Below, piece after piece: positions 25,299 through 33,520 of a DNA stretch of 50,580 nt. The DNA is taken from contig CAYOXD010000010.1 in assembly GCA_964407825.1 (NCBI GenBank), positions 1 to 50,580 on the forward strand, written 5' to 3'. A program made the position numbers and the translations under genes. The DNA comes from CAYOXD01 sp964407825 (GTDB lineage Bacteria; Desulfobacterota; Desulfobacteria; Desulfobacterales; JAFDDL01). The notes below the pieces were generated by a model, which made no database searches, was not told where the DNA came from, and worked only from the letters and a program-made list of their open reading frames with translations. The stretch's first letter is position 1. The number at the start of each line of letters is the position of its first letter.

Positions 25299-25299
25299 C

Positions 25300-26673
25300 T
25301 TATTCGGCATCTTGGCTTTCTTTGTATTCATTGAGTTTGTTGCGAAGGGTTCGAACGCTGATTCCCAACATTTTAGCCGCGTGCGTCCGGTTTCCGTTTG
25401 TATCATCAAGTGTCTGATATATTAATTTTTTTTCGACTTCTTTAAGAGGAAGGGGGGGGATGCCCACCTCCGTGCCACTTGGACCGGAGGCGGCGGCAGG
25501 ATCCTTGTAAGCCATGGGATCGATAAATAGATCCTTTTCCTGGATGCAATGACCGTCCGAGAGGAGAACCGCCCGTTCGATTATATTTTCAAGTTCCCTG
25601 ACATTCCCCGGAAACGTGAGGGAGGTGAGCCTTTCAAGGGCTGCCGGTGCCAAACTTTTGACGTCGCGCCCGTCAATTGCATTGTACTTTTCGACAAAAT
25701 ATTGTGCCAACACCGGGATGTCCGCCGTGCGTTCCCGCAGGGGGGGGATATGCAGCGGAATGACATTAAGCCGGTAGAACAGGTCTTCACGAAAGGTCTT
25801 TTCCGCAATGACCGCCGTCGTATCCCGATTGGTGGTCGCGACAACCCGGATATCCACCGGCACCGGCATCCGACCGCCGAGACGGTCCACCTCCCGCTCC
25901 TGAAGCACCCGCAACAGCTTTGCCTGGAGGGAAGGTGCCATCTCCGTTACTTCGTCCAGCAACAGGGTGCCGCCGTCAGCCAATTCGAACTTTCCCGGCT
26001 TTCTGGAAACAGCACCGGTAAAAGCACCCTTTTCATGACCGAACAGTTCGCTTTCAAGGAGCGACTCGGGAAGGGCACCGCAGTTGACCGCCACGAAGGG
26101 CCCGTTGCGTCGGCTGCTGTGCTCATGGATGTATCGGGCGACGAGTTCCTTTCCCGTGCCACTGTCCCCTTGGATCATCACCGAGGCCCGGCTGTCGGCC
26201 ACCTGATCAATAAGATCGAGAAGCCGCTTCATGCCGGGATCCTGTGTCACGATCCGGCGAGCGCCGGTGGTTTCCTGTCGAGATCCCTTTTCCTGGTCGG
26301 GCCGGGGTAATCCCCGTTGCACCAGATGCTGAAGCCGCTCGGCGTCCACCGGTTTCAGGACGAAATCGAAGGCGCCGGAGCGCATCGCATCCACGGCATC
26401 TGACACGTCGGCACGTCCGGACAGAAACAGCACCGGTGTCGGCTGCTGCCCGGCTGCGGCCAGACGGCACAGGTCTGCACAGCAGAGCCCGGGGGTTTCA
26501 AACCCGGCCACCACCATGTGAAATGCAACGGTTTTTACCTTGGCGCAGGCGTCCCCCCCATCGCCGACCGAGGAGACATGAAAGCCAAGCGTCTCAAGGG
26601 TCTGACAAAGCTCCCGCCGCTCCACGGGATCGTTTTCAACTACCAATATGTTTGGAATCTCAGCCATATTCAT
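25300..26673 (-). CDS. Sigma-54 activator, FlrC/FleR-like, with degenerate receiver domain
   Basis: A 457-residue NtrC-family regulator. The receiver-like domain (residues 8-120) lacks the phosphoacceptor: the strand that should end in Asp reads HMVVAGFETPG, with Gly57 in its place, followed by a CCxxxC cluster (Cys64, 65, 69). The AAA+ domain is intact: Walker A GDSGTGKE (169-176), GAFTGA loop for sigma-54 contact, Walker B TLLLDEV and the arginine finger region. The C-terminal Fis-type helix-turn-helix ends GISVRTLRNKLNEY, like FlrC/FleR. It lies immediately upstream of the sigma-54-driven flgB operon. With no phosphorylation site, activation probably uses another signal. No partner kinase gene is in the window. 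Confidence 0.9.
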   Translation of the reverse strand: MNMAEIPNILVVENDPVERRELCQTLETLGFHVSSVGDGGDACAKVKTVAFHMVVAGFETPGLCCADLCRLAAAGQQPTPVLFLSGRADVSDAVDAMRSGAFDFVLKPVDAERLQHLVQRGLPRPDQEKGSRQETTGARRIVTQDPGMKRLLDLIDQVADSRASVMIQGDSGTGKELVARYIHEHSSRRNGPFVAVNCGALPESLLESELFGHEKGAFTGAVSRKPGKFELADGGTLLLDEVTEMAPSLQAKLLRVLQEREVDRLGGRMPVPVDIRVVATTNRDTTAVIAEKTFREDLFYRLNVIPLHIPPLRERTADIPVLAQYFVEKYNAIDGRDVKSLAPAALERLTSLTFPGNVRELENIIERAVLLSDGHCIQEKDLFIDPMAYKDPAAASGPSGTEVGIPPLPLKEVEKKLIYQTLDDTNGNRTHAAKMLGISVRTLRNKLNEYKESQDAE

Positions 26674-26759
26674 TGCCCGGCACTGCTGATGCTATCCCCA
26701 ACCGTTGCCCGCCGATCTCTCAGCTCCCCCAGGGCGCGCGCCCCTGTCCATGGCTCCTT

Positions 26760-29417
26760 CTATACGCCCTCGGACCGCAGCCGATCCGCCACCGCCATTC
26801 CCCTCAATCGCTCCTGGGCAAGATATTGCCAGAAGTCATCGCCAAGGGTCAGCACCCGGGTGTAGGTCTTTTTGGCCTGAACCGGATCCCCCGCCTTTTG
26901 ATAGGCCTCTCCAAGCTGCATCAGGAGCCTCGGACTGGGACTTTGCCGATTCGTGGAGAGCGCCGCGAGAAAGGCCTTGATCGCCTTGCCATAGGCCTTC
27001 AAGCGCATGTAGGTCTCACCCAGTTGCCGGTTCGTGTCGGTGATGGCGGCCAAATCCTTTCCAGGCGCCTTTTCCAGCAGCCCACGGACCTCCAGCAGGC
27101 TCTTGGCGGCCCTGTCAAAGTGCTCGAGTCCGCAGTCGGCTTCAGCCGTGAGCCTCAGAATGCGGATTTTGTCAGACGCCTGGGAGTCCAATTGCCGGAC
27201 GGATTGCAGGACCGTCATGGCGTTCTTGAAATCTCCCTGCCCCATAAACATCCGGCCCATACGGCAATAGGCGTCGGTAACATGCGTCCCGCGAGGAGCC
27301 TTTTCAATGTAAACCCCAAACTGCTCCAGTGCCGCCTCCGGCTTTCCGGACTCCTGGAGCGCCACCCCCAGTTCGTAATGGAGCGCAGCAGGCTCCTGGC
27401 CGTTAGAAAGCGCCCTTGCTCTTTCCAGAAGCGACACGGCCTCGCTGTAAAGGTGCCCCTTCAGGTAAGCGATCCCCAAGTTTTGAAACAGATCCGGTCT
27501 GTCAAAATTTTGAAGAATCCGCCACTCCTTATGCTTCAGCGCGATGATTTCCGGGTAGGAGCCGGCCTTCAATAATTTTTTCACCAGGCCTTCGAAGGCG
27601 GACTGCATGATATAGGATGCATCGGATGCCAGATTCCCGGAATTCCCCCCAAGCAACGGGCGGAGGGTCTCGATGCTCTGTTGGTATTGGCCGGCCCTAT
27701 ACTGCATATCCGCCAGCTTCGCTACCGCAAGCTTTGCCACCGGGTGATCCGGGAATGCATCGATGATCTTCTGATAGGCGGATTCCTTTTCCGTACCATC
27801 TGGCAGCAGGGCGGCCCTGCGCATGGCGCTGATGATATATCCGTCCGTTCCCGGATATTTGTCCATCACGATCTGGTAAATCTTCCGGGCCTTATCCAAC
27901 TCGCCAGTGTCCCGGTAGGTGTCGCCGATGCGGGTGAGGGTGGTGGACTCATCCGCTGCATCGGGGAAAAGATTATAGGCCTTGGCCAGGGTTGCCCGCG
28001 CCTTCTTGGATTTTCCCAACTGATAGTAGCAGTTTCCCATGACAATAAGCAACCTTGCGTGCTTGAACGCCATTTTGGGCTCCTGGGCGAGCACCTGCTT
28101 CATCAACGCCAAGGCGTCTGCATACTGGTTGGCGTCATACAGCGCCTTTCCCAGGCCCAGTTCCACATCTGGAGCGAATTGACTGTGGGGGTAGGTGGCG
28201 AGAAACTGCCTGTATGTCGCTATGGCTTGTTTCAATTCATGGTTCTCGGCATGTATGTTGCCCAGTTCGAAGAGCACCTCCGGCCGGCCCGGGTATGACT
28301 TGTAAGTATCCAGAAGAAGTTTGAAATAGCCCTTGGCCTCGGCGTAATTTTTCATAGCGCAGTATATCTTTCCGATACTGGCCATGGCATAGGGCGCATA
28401 GGGCGACTTGGGGAAATAGCTCAGGGCGTCCTGAAAGTAATTCAAGGCATCCAGGTATACCGAATCCTGCCCCAGGCGATTGGACCGAAAGCAGGCATAG
28501 GCTTTCAGGTATAGGCGCTTTTCCTGGCAAGTTCCCTGCGCCGTGTCGGAATCCGGACCTCTCAGGAGATCAAGGGCCCCCTGCCAGTCCTTTATTCGGC
28601 AGTCTGACAGCGCCTCTTCAACTTGCGGGACCTTCGGGCAGCCGCCCCCGCCCCCCTGGGCCATGATCAGCAGCAGGTCGTCGGTGCCGCCGCTGAGACC
28701 CGTCGTGGAGGGAACCGGGGGAACAGATGCCGGCCTTTTCTTGATCTTTTCCGGAGCCGCAGCAGGCGCTGCTGCAAGGCTGCCAGCAGGGGCAGCAACC
28801 GGAGCGGCGGGAGGAGCACTTTTCGGTTCGGCAGACGGGGGTGCTGCAGCCTTCCCATGGGCCGCTCCGCTCCCGGCCAGCCCATCAGCGACGAGTTTTT
28901 GATGCAGGTCTGCCGGTTTCTTGAACTCATCTTTCAGGACCAGGCAGGGAACGCTGGGATCGGGTTCCGAAAACTTCAAACGAGTCGTCAGGGTCAGTGT
29001 TTTGGGGTTCCAGTCCGCCTGCACATCGCCCACATCCCGGTCTGTGGAAATCCCGATGGAAATCACGTTGTCGGGGAGCCGATCGATCTTCACCTGACGG
29101 ATCAGCGCTCCTGCATTCCCTTTTTTGCTGACCTTTTCGGCGAGACGGACCCCCTTGAAGGCAATCATCACATCCCTGGCGTCCACGCGCACTGCCCTGA
29201 ACGGCGCGTGTTTATCGAGGGTGACCTGGACGGCCACGGGTGCGGACAGCAGGGTGATCCCCTTAATGGCTGGCTCCGCATCCAAGGCCGAGGCCGCTTC
29301 GGCACTGAAAACGGCCCATGCCAGAACCACCGCCAGCCACAGACGCACCCAACGGGCATGCCCGCGCCAACGCGGAACCGTTCCATTTTTCTCCATCTGA
29401 AAGACTCGTTGTCTCAT
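26760..29417 (-). CDS. Secreted TPR protein with N-terminal beta (AMIN-like) domain
   Basis: A signal peptide (WVRLWLAVVLAWAVFSAEA) is followed by a beta-rich domain of about 130 residues resembling AMIN (ITLLSAPVAVQVTLDKHAPF). An Ala/Pro linker comes next (AAPPSAEPKSAPPAAPVAAP), then a long series of TPR-like repeats from about residue 290 to the end. This suggests a periplasmic scaffold of about 885 residues. The start is ATG 29417 or 29396; longer frames would overlap the sigma-54 promoter at 29468-29482. Lying between two sigma-54 flagellar activators and having its own sigma-54 promoter, it is probably a flagellar part. The order signal peptide, beta domain, linker, TPR recalls PflA of Campylobacter and Helicobacter motors; I infer the analogy from layout only. 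Confidence 0.85.
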   Translation of the reverse strand: MRQRVFQMEKNGTVPRWRGHARWVRLWLAVVLAWAVFSAEAASALDAEPAIKGITLLSAPVAVQVTLDKHAPFRAVRVDARDVMIAFKGVRLAEKVSKKGNAGALIRQVKIDRLPDNVISIGISTDRDVGDVQADWNPKTLTLTTRLKFSEPDPSVPCLVLKDEFKKPADLHQKLVADGLAGSGAAHGKAAAPPSAEPKSAPPAAPVAAPAGSLAAAPAAAPEKIKKRPASVPPVPSTTGLSGGTDDLLLIMAQGGGGGCPKVPQVEEALSDCRIKDWQGALDLLRGPDSDTAQGTCQEKRLYLKAYACFRSNRLGQDSVYLDALNYFQDALSYFPKSPYAPYAMASIGKIYCAMKNYAEAKGYFKLLLDTYKSYPGRPEVLFELGNIHAENHELKQAIATYRQFLATYPHSQFAPDVELGLGKALYDANQYADALALMKQVLAQEPKMAFKHARLLIVMGNCYYQLGKSKKARATLAKAYNLFPDAADESTTLTRIGDTYRDTGELDKARKIYQIVMDKYPGTDGYIISAMRRAALLPDGTEKESAYQKIIDAFPDHPVAKLAVAKLADMQYRAGQYQQSIETLRPLLGGNSGNLASDASYIMQSAFEGLVKKLLKAGSYPEIIALKHKEWRILQNFDRPDLFQNLGIAYLKGHLYSEAVSLLERARALSNGQEPAALHYELGVALQESGKPEAALEQFGVYIEKAPRGTHVTDAYCRMGRMFMGQGDFKNAMTVLQSVRQLDSQASDKIRILRLTAEADCGLEHFDRAAKSLLEVRGLLEKAPGKDLAAITDTNRQLGETYMRLKAYGKAIKAFLAALSTNRQSPSPRLLMQLGEAYQKAGDPVQAKKTYTRVLTLGDDFWQYLAQERLRGMAVADRLRSEGV

Positions 29418-29467
29418 GCCTGCCGTTTCCCCGGTCATTGGTGTAAGGAGAACCAAAAAGCGATCAT

Positions 29468-29482
29468 GCAAACAACAGGCCA
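29468..29482 (-). promoter_or_regulatory. Sigma-54 promoter for the TPR gene
   Basis: On the minus strand the site reads TGGCCTGTTGTTTGCATG. It matches the sigma-54 consensus at TGGC, the G before the spacer, and TTGC, differing at two bases, with correct spacing. The start near 29456 would give a leader of about 40 bases to ATG 29417. It places the TPR gene in the flagellar regulon and argues against the longer N-terminus. Confidence 0.72.
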
Positions 29483-29519
29483 TAAATTGTATCCATCGGG
29501 AGAGGCACAACCTGCGGGA

Positions 29520-29540
29520 CCGGCGGAGCGGATCCGCCGG
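29520..29540 (-). terminator. Hairpin downstream of the FleQ-like gene
   Basis: CCGGCGGA and TCCGCCGG form an 8-bp perfect stem around a 5-base loop, about 65 bp after the FleQ-like stop and ahead of the TPR promoter. There is no T-run, so intrinsic termination is uncertain. Confidence 0.4.
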
Positions 29541-29606
29541 TGAAGGCGACCGGCCGGTGGTGTCATGGCTGCCGCATCCGTCAATGTCTTGACAATAAAT
29601 GGGGAA

Positions 29607-31001
29607 TCATCTTGGAGGGGCGACGATCTTCATCTTCTTGATCTTTTCTACCAGGGTCGTACGGTTGATCTGGAGCAGTTCGGCGGCCTTTGCCTTCACC
29701 CAGTTGGTGTCGTTCAGAGCCTCCAGAATCAGGCAGCGCTGGAACTCGTCCACCGCCTCGTTAAATCCCAATCCACTCTTGAGGGGAGACTGGATCAGGC
29801 CCCCCCCCATAGGGGCGTGGCGCCCCCGAATGCGACCCGGCAAATCGGACAATTCGATGAGATCCCCCTCCACCAGTACGGAAAGTCGTTCCATCAGATT
29901 CTCCAATTCCCGGATATTGCCAGGCCAGTCATAAGACACCATAGCTTCCAAGGCCTCCGGGGAGAACTGTTTCATCCGCTTCCGGTCCTGGCGTCGCCGC
30001 CCCCCCAACCGGGTGAGGAAAAAATTAACCAGGAGGGGAATGTCGCCCTTTCGTTTTCTGAGAGGCGGGATTCTCATCGGAATCACGTTCAATCGATAGT
30101 AGAGATCCTCGCGGAATTTGTTTTCATCGATGGAGAGAACCAGATCCTTGTTGGTGGCCGCAAGAACCCGGATGTTCACCTTGACGGTGCGGGTGCTGCC
30201 CACGCGCTCGAATGTCTGCTCCTGGAGCACCCGAAGCAGTTTTACCTGTAGGTCCGGGCTCATGTCCCCGATCTCGTCAAGAAAAATCGTGCCTTGATCA
30301 GCCAGTTCAAAGCGACCGATGCGGGTGCGGTGGGCCCCGGTAAAGGCGCCCTTCTCATGCCCAAACAGTTCGCTTTCCAGCAACTCACCGGGAATCGCGC
30401 CGCAATTGATGACCACCAGAGGCTTGGCGCGTCTCGGGCTGCTGTAGTGAATCGCCCGGGCAATCAGCTCCTTTCCGGTCCCGCTTTCACCGGTGATCAG
30501 TACGGTACTCTCGGACTGGGACACCTTTTCGATGGTCCTGAACACCTTTTGAATTTCAGGGCTCTCTCCCACCAGATCCCCGAAACGATAGCCCGGGGTG
30601 TTGTCCTCCTTCCTGCGCCTCTGGCAGGTCCCGCTGTTGCGGGTAATGGCCCTTTCCACGGCGGCGCGAAGGGTTCCCTCGGGTTCTAAAATGCTGATAT
30701 AGTCGGCGGCACCCCGCCTGACCGCCTCCACGGAGTGCCGGATGGAAGCCTCCCGGGCACAGACGATACAGGGGGTGTCCGAATGGTTGGTGACCACCTC
30801 GTCCAGAAGGGAGGCGCAGGACGCCCCCTCATCGAAAACCTCGCGGGCATCCACGATGATCGCATCGTAGGTGTCGTCATCTAGCAGTCCGAGGGCCTGT
30901 TCCTTCTCCCGGGTGCCGATCACGTGGTGGCTGTCTTCATTAAACAGCCCCTGAATGAGAGCAACCACATCGGTCTGTGCAATGACGAGAATTTTTGGCA
31001 T
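29607..31001 (-). CDS. Sigma-54 activator, FleQ/FlrA-like flagellar master regulator
   Basis: A 464-residue NtrC-type protein. The ATG at 30999-31001 has a GGA ribosome site 6 bases upstream; longer frames lack support. The N-terminal receiver-like domain (2-120) keeps an Asp at position 51 (AIIVDARE), but the acidic pair is replaced (VIAQTD) and the conserved Lys is missing (YISILEPE), as in FleQ-type atypical receivers. The AAA+ domain is complete: GESGTGKE, GAFTGA, TIFLDEI. The C-terminal helix-turn-helix reads NWVKAKAAELLQINRTTLVE, strongly recalling FleQ. It probably starts the flagellar cascade; c-di-GMP binding, known for FleQ, is possible given the PilZ/HD-GYP neighbours. Confidence 0.9.
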   Translation of the reverse strand: MPKILVIAQTDVVALIQGLFNEDSHHVIGTREKEQALGLLDDDTYDAIIVDAREVFDEGASCASLLDEVVTNHSDTPCIVCAREASIRHSVEAVRRGAADYISILEPEGTLRAAVERAITRNSGTCQRRRKEDNTPGYRFGDLVGESPEIQKVFRTIEKVSQSESTVLITGESGTGKELIARAIHYSSPRRAKPLVVINCGAIPGELLESELFGHEKGAFTGAHRTRIGRFELADQGTIFLDEIGDMSPDLQVKLLRVLQEQTFERVGSTRTVKVNIRVLAATNKDLVLSIDENKFREDLYYRLNVIPMRIPPLRKRKGDIPLLVNFFLTRLGGRRRQDRKRMKQFSPEALEAMVSYDWPGNIRELENLMERLSVLVEGDLIELSDLPGRIRGRHAPMGGGLIQSPLKSGLGFNEAVDEFQRCLILEALNDTNWVKAKAAELLQINRTTLVEKIKKMKIVAPPR

Positions 31002-31078
31002 GTCTTCCTTCGGGTATTTTCGGGCCAAAAGGCAACAAACGGAACGCCATTGCCCCGGGAATGCCGTTTGGGACCGGT

Positions 31079-31453
31079 TTATCCAAAAATCTTATTCAAC
31101 TTATCGGAAATGGCTTCAGCCGTAAAGGGCTTGACCACATAGTTCGAAACTCCGGCCTGAACTGCGTCGATCACGTTCTGCTTCTGAGCTTCGGCGGTTA
31201 CCATCAGGAAGGGAAGATCCTTCAGGCCATCGGTCTGACGAACCGTTTTGAGCAACTCGAGACCGCTCATCTTGGGCATGTTCCAGTCCGAGATAATTAG
31301 GTCAACGGATGTTTTCTTCAACTCCTCGAGCGCGGTGGTGCCATCATCGGCTTCGATGATGTTCGTGAATCCGATCTGTTTGAGGATATTCTTCATAATA
31401 CGCCGCATGGTTGCAAAATCGTCCACAATCAGCACCTTCATGGACAAATCCAT
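31079..31453 (-). CDS. cheY: Chemotaxis response regulator CheY
   Basis: A 124-residue single-domain receiver. All key residues are present: acidic pair D11/D12, phosphoacceptor D56 (DLIISDWNMP), T86 and K108 (VVKPF). AGGAGG lies 8 bases before the ATG at 31451-31453; the open frame extends ten codons further but without support. It would bind FliM at its N-terminal peptide and possibly the repeated copies in the protein at 1-626. A CheX-type phosphatase gene lies just upstream. Confidence 0.95.
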   Translation of the reverse strand: MDLSMKVLIVDDFATMRRIMKNILKQIGFTNIIEADDGTTALEELKKTSVDLIISDWNMPKMSGLELLKTVRQTDGLKDLPFLMVTAEAQKQNVIDAVQAGVSNYVVKPFTAEAISDKLNKIFG

Positions 31454-31583
31454 AGATGGGCCCTCCTTTTCATTTAGTGACACCCCTGCCGCCTGTCCCG
31501 ACCTGTTTCAGCCTTGGCATCGCCGTCGCCGGGCTTGATCCATGCCTTTCAAAAAGCCACACCCAGAATCGTGGCATTTGCCC

Positions 31584-32048
31584 TCATTCCGTATCCAAAC
31601 AAATCTCGATGGTAAAGGAGCCTTCCTCAAGCCTGAAGGGGATGGCAATCTTGGGCCCCTGGGTGATATGCACGATCCGATGCCCCTTTCCTGTGATCAC
31701 CGAGGGGATGGCCCCCTCGAAGATCCGGCCCTTTTCCTCAAGTTCCCGTCTTGCCTGCCCGGATATCATGTTGGTGAGCTCTCCGACGGCATCGGCCACT
31801 TCGGCGTTCAGCTCCGTCATTTCCTCTCCGAACATTTTGGAAACGACCTTCAGGATCCCGGTCTCATCAAAAGTGACTGCCATGGTGCCATTGGCCTCAC
31901 CGGTGAAGCCGATCACTCCGCTGACGTCCCCCCGGGCGATATCGTCCTTCTTGAGATAGGGCTTTCCCGCCTGGGCCTTTATAAAGGCCATGGTCTGCAG
32001 AACATTCAGCGTAGCGGAAATGAAAGGGTTGATTAGACCTGCATCCAT
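31584..32048 (-). CDS. cheX: CheX-like CheY-P phosphatase
   Basis: A 154-residue protein of the CheC/CheX/FliY group. It has the single ExxN active-site helix of CheX (E90 and N93 in DAVGELTNMISGQARREL). The fold pattern GVIGFTGEANGTMAVTFDE, then a final beta section (GHRIVHITQGPKIAIPF), matches. It probably removes phosphate from CheY, encoded 130 bp downstream. In this group CheX replaces CheZ; no CheZ is in the window. Confidence 0.9.
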   Translation of the reverse strand: MDAGLINPFISATLNVLQTMAFIKAQAGKPYLKKDDIARGDVSGVIGFTGEANGTMAVTFDETGILKVVSKMFGEEMTELNAEVADAVGELTNMISGQARRELEEKGRIFEGAIPSVITGKGHRIVHITQGPKIAIPFRLEEGSFTIEICLDTE

Positions 32049-32161
32049 CTAATAGTCCTCCTTGAAATCCAAGCGGAATCCGACAAACTCCACCAGGGCC
32101 GTCTTCGCCCTTGCCATCACAGGCTTCCGTGAAGCCCTGTCCTCCGGGCCATGGCGGCACT

Positions 32162-32512
32162 TCAATAAACGCCGTCGGGGTCTTGGGAATTATATCGAAC
32201 GATGTTCCGCAACTCGGTATAAGTGTCAATGTCCATGGGGTCAAAGGCGATGGCGATACCTCTCGCTTCGCTGCGAACCACCTCGCCCGGCGCCGAAAGG
32301 CACCGGGGAACGGCGGTCCCCGAAAGATAAATGCTGACGGTGCACGGGGTATGGACCGCTATTGTCTCATCGGTTTCCACGAAGATACCGTTCAGGCTCA
32401 GGTTTCTGGAATCCCCATCCAACGCTATTCCGGATGCGGGTATGTCCACAACGATCTGCGCCTGGAAGTCGACCCTGGTTTTCTCACGTCTGTTTTGCCC
32501 CGTTTCCGGCAT
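32162..32512 (-). CDS. PilZ-domain protein (short)
   Basis: A 116-residue PilZ protein, a probable c-di-GMP receptor. The two binding motifs are visible: RREKTR (RxxxR) at residues 8-13 and NLSLNG (D/N-x-S-x-x-G) near residue 37. The ATG at 32512 has GGAGG four bases upstream; a GTG at 32539 would begin right after the upstream gene's stop. It lies directly after a second PilZ gene and before cheX, suggesting c-di-GMP input to motility. Confidence 0.87.
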   Translation of the reverse strand: MPETGQNRREKTRVDFQAQIVVDIPASGIALDGDSRNLSLNGIFVETDETIAVHTPCTVSIYLSGTAVPRCLSAPGEVVRSEARGIAIAFDPMDIDTYTELRNIVRYNSQDPDGVY

Positions 32513-32539
32513 GACCCCTCCACTCGGCTTCGCCGGCAC

Positions 32540-33127
32540 TTAATGCTCGTCGTCCCTATCACTGGCGTTGCGAATCGATCTTCGCTGAGCAGCAAAGGAG
32601 CAGGCAATGAGTTGTTCCCGTTCGGCCTCGTTTATATAGAGAAACTTGACCGCAACGTCAAACAATCCCTTGTCCTTGCCGCTCCGGGCCGATATCCGGA
32701 CCACTTCCCCATATGCGTGAAAGGCATCCACGCTCATCCCCGGAAGCGCCATGGAAATCTCTATCATCCGCCCCCTTTCAATGGGTTCTGAGAGAATCAG
32801 GCCGATGCCCGAACCACTGATATCCCTCGTGTCCGCTATCTCGGCGTCGAGGGATTCTGAAACCTCGCAACCCAGCTTGCCAAGGATACGATCCAGCTTG
32901 TCCTCGATATCCTCCAGCCTACGGGAGAGCCGAACCACCCAACCGGGGGGGTGCTGGTACCCGCCTCCTTCGGTGGGCCCTGCGGCGCGAACGCCGTCGG
33001 GGGCGGACTCCGACCAGGACTGCAACAATTCCGCTGCCTTTGCAGGTTCGATGAGTGTGACTTTGGCCTTGACGGAAATCAATCCCCGAACATGCTCTCT
33101 TCTCTCTTGCCCCACTTGCTCGGCCAT
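32540..33127 (-). CDS. PilZ-domain protein with internal insertion
   Basis: A 195-residue protein. The start carries RREHVR (RxxxR, residues 9-14) and, much later, DISGSGIG (D-x-S-x-x-G, from D102). About 60 extra residues separate the motifs compared with a simple PilZ domain; they include a helical segment with regular charges (LSRRLEDIEDKLDRILGKL). The rest has the usual barrel (FHAYGEVVRISARSGKDKGL, FDVAVKFLYINE). The insertion may be a dimerisation helix. Binding to c-di-GMP is inferred. Confidence 0.82.
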   Translation of the reverse strand: MAEQVGQERREHVRGLISVKAKVTLIEPAKAAELLQSWSESAPDGVRAAGPTEGGGYQHPPGWVVRLSRRLEDIEDKLDRILGKLGCEVSESLDAEIADTRDISGSGIGLILSEPIERGRMIEISMALPGMSVDAFHAYGEVVRISARSGKDKGLFDVAVKFLYINEAEREQLIACSFAAQRRSIRNASDRDDEH

Positions 33128-33520
33128 ATCCCCCCCGGTTCACGTCCGATATCCGAAATCCATTCAAACCGAAACGCCCCCGATCATCCTGGTAACGTTT
33201 TCCATGCATGGAATCCATGGGGATGTATATCACCCACAGCAACCGCTGTAAACTCAATGTCATTAACTTGATTCTGAAATGCCCATTTCAGGATCGAAAT
33301 CGGGATCGAACTTGTTGGCGTGGCCGTCATTTTCGATTTCGATAGCAATCTGGATTTCGATGTTTATCCCATCGCGCAGGGAGGAGGTCTTGGTCCCGAT
33401 TGATAGTGTCATGATTCCCCCTGTTTATCCCATCTCGCAGGGAGGAGGTTCATAGGAGAGGAAGGTCTTAACGCGTGAAACTTGCGGCAGGTGCGGATCG
33501 AATCGGGATTTGCATCCTTA
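33128..33520. other. Intergenic region between HD-GYP and PilZ genes
   Basis: No convincing gene is seen in 393 bases. It contains a perfect 7-bp hairpin (CTGAAAT, GCCC loop, ATTTCAG, 33274-33291). After it come short tandem-like ATCGAAATC/GATTTCGAT words (33290-33360) and a 28-bp direct repeat listed separately. I see no clear promoter. Confidence 0.6.
33361..33449. repeat. 28-bp direct repeat pair, 61-bp period
   Basis: The words at 33361-33388 and 33422-33449 start TGTTTATCCCATC and end CGCAGGGAGGAGGT; they differ at one base. The period is 61 bp. They lie in a non-coding stretch and do not form an array, so this is not CRISPR. Function unknown. Confidence 0.85.

Noticed and set aside
31533..31547. 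Weak sigma-54-like site upstream of cheY
   Set aside because: On the minus strand it reads AGGCATGGATCAAGC: the GG/GC spacing fits but the -12 box is AAGC, so the match is too weak to call.
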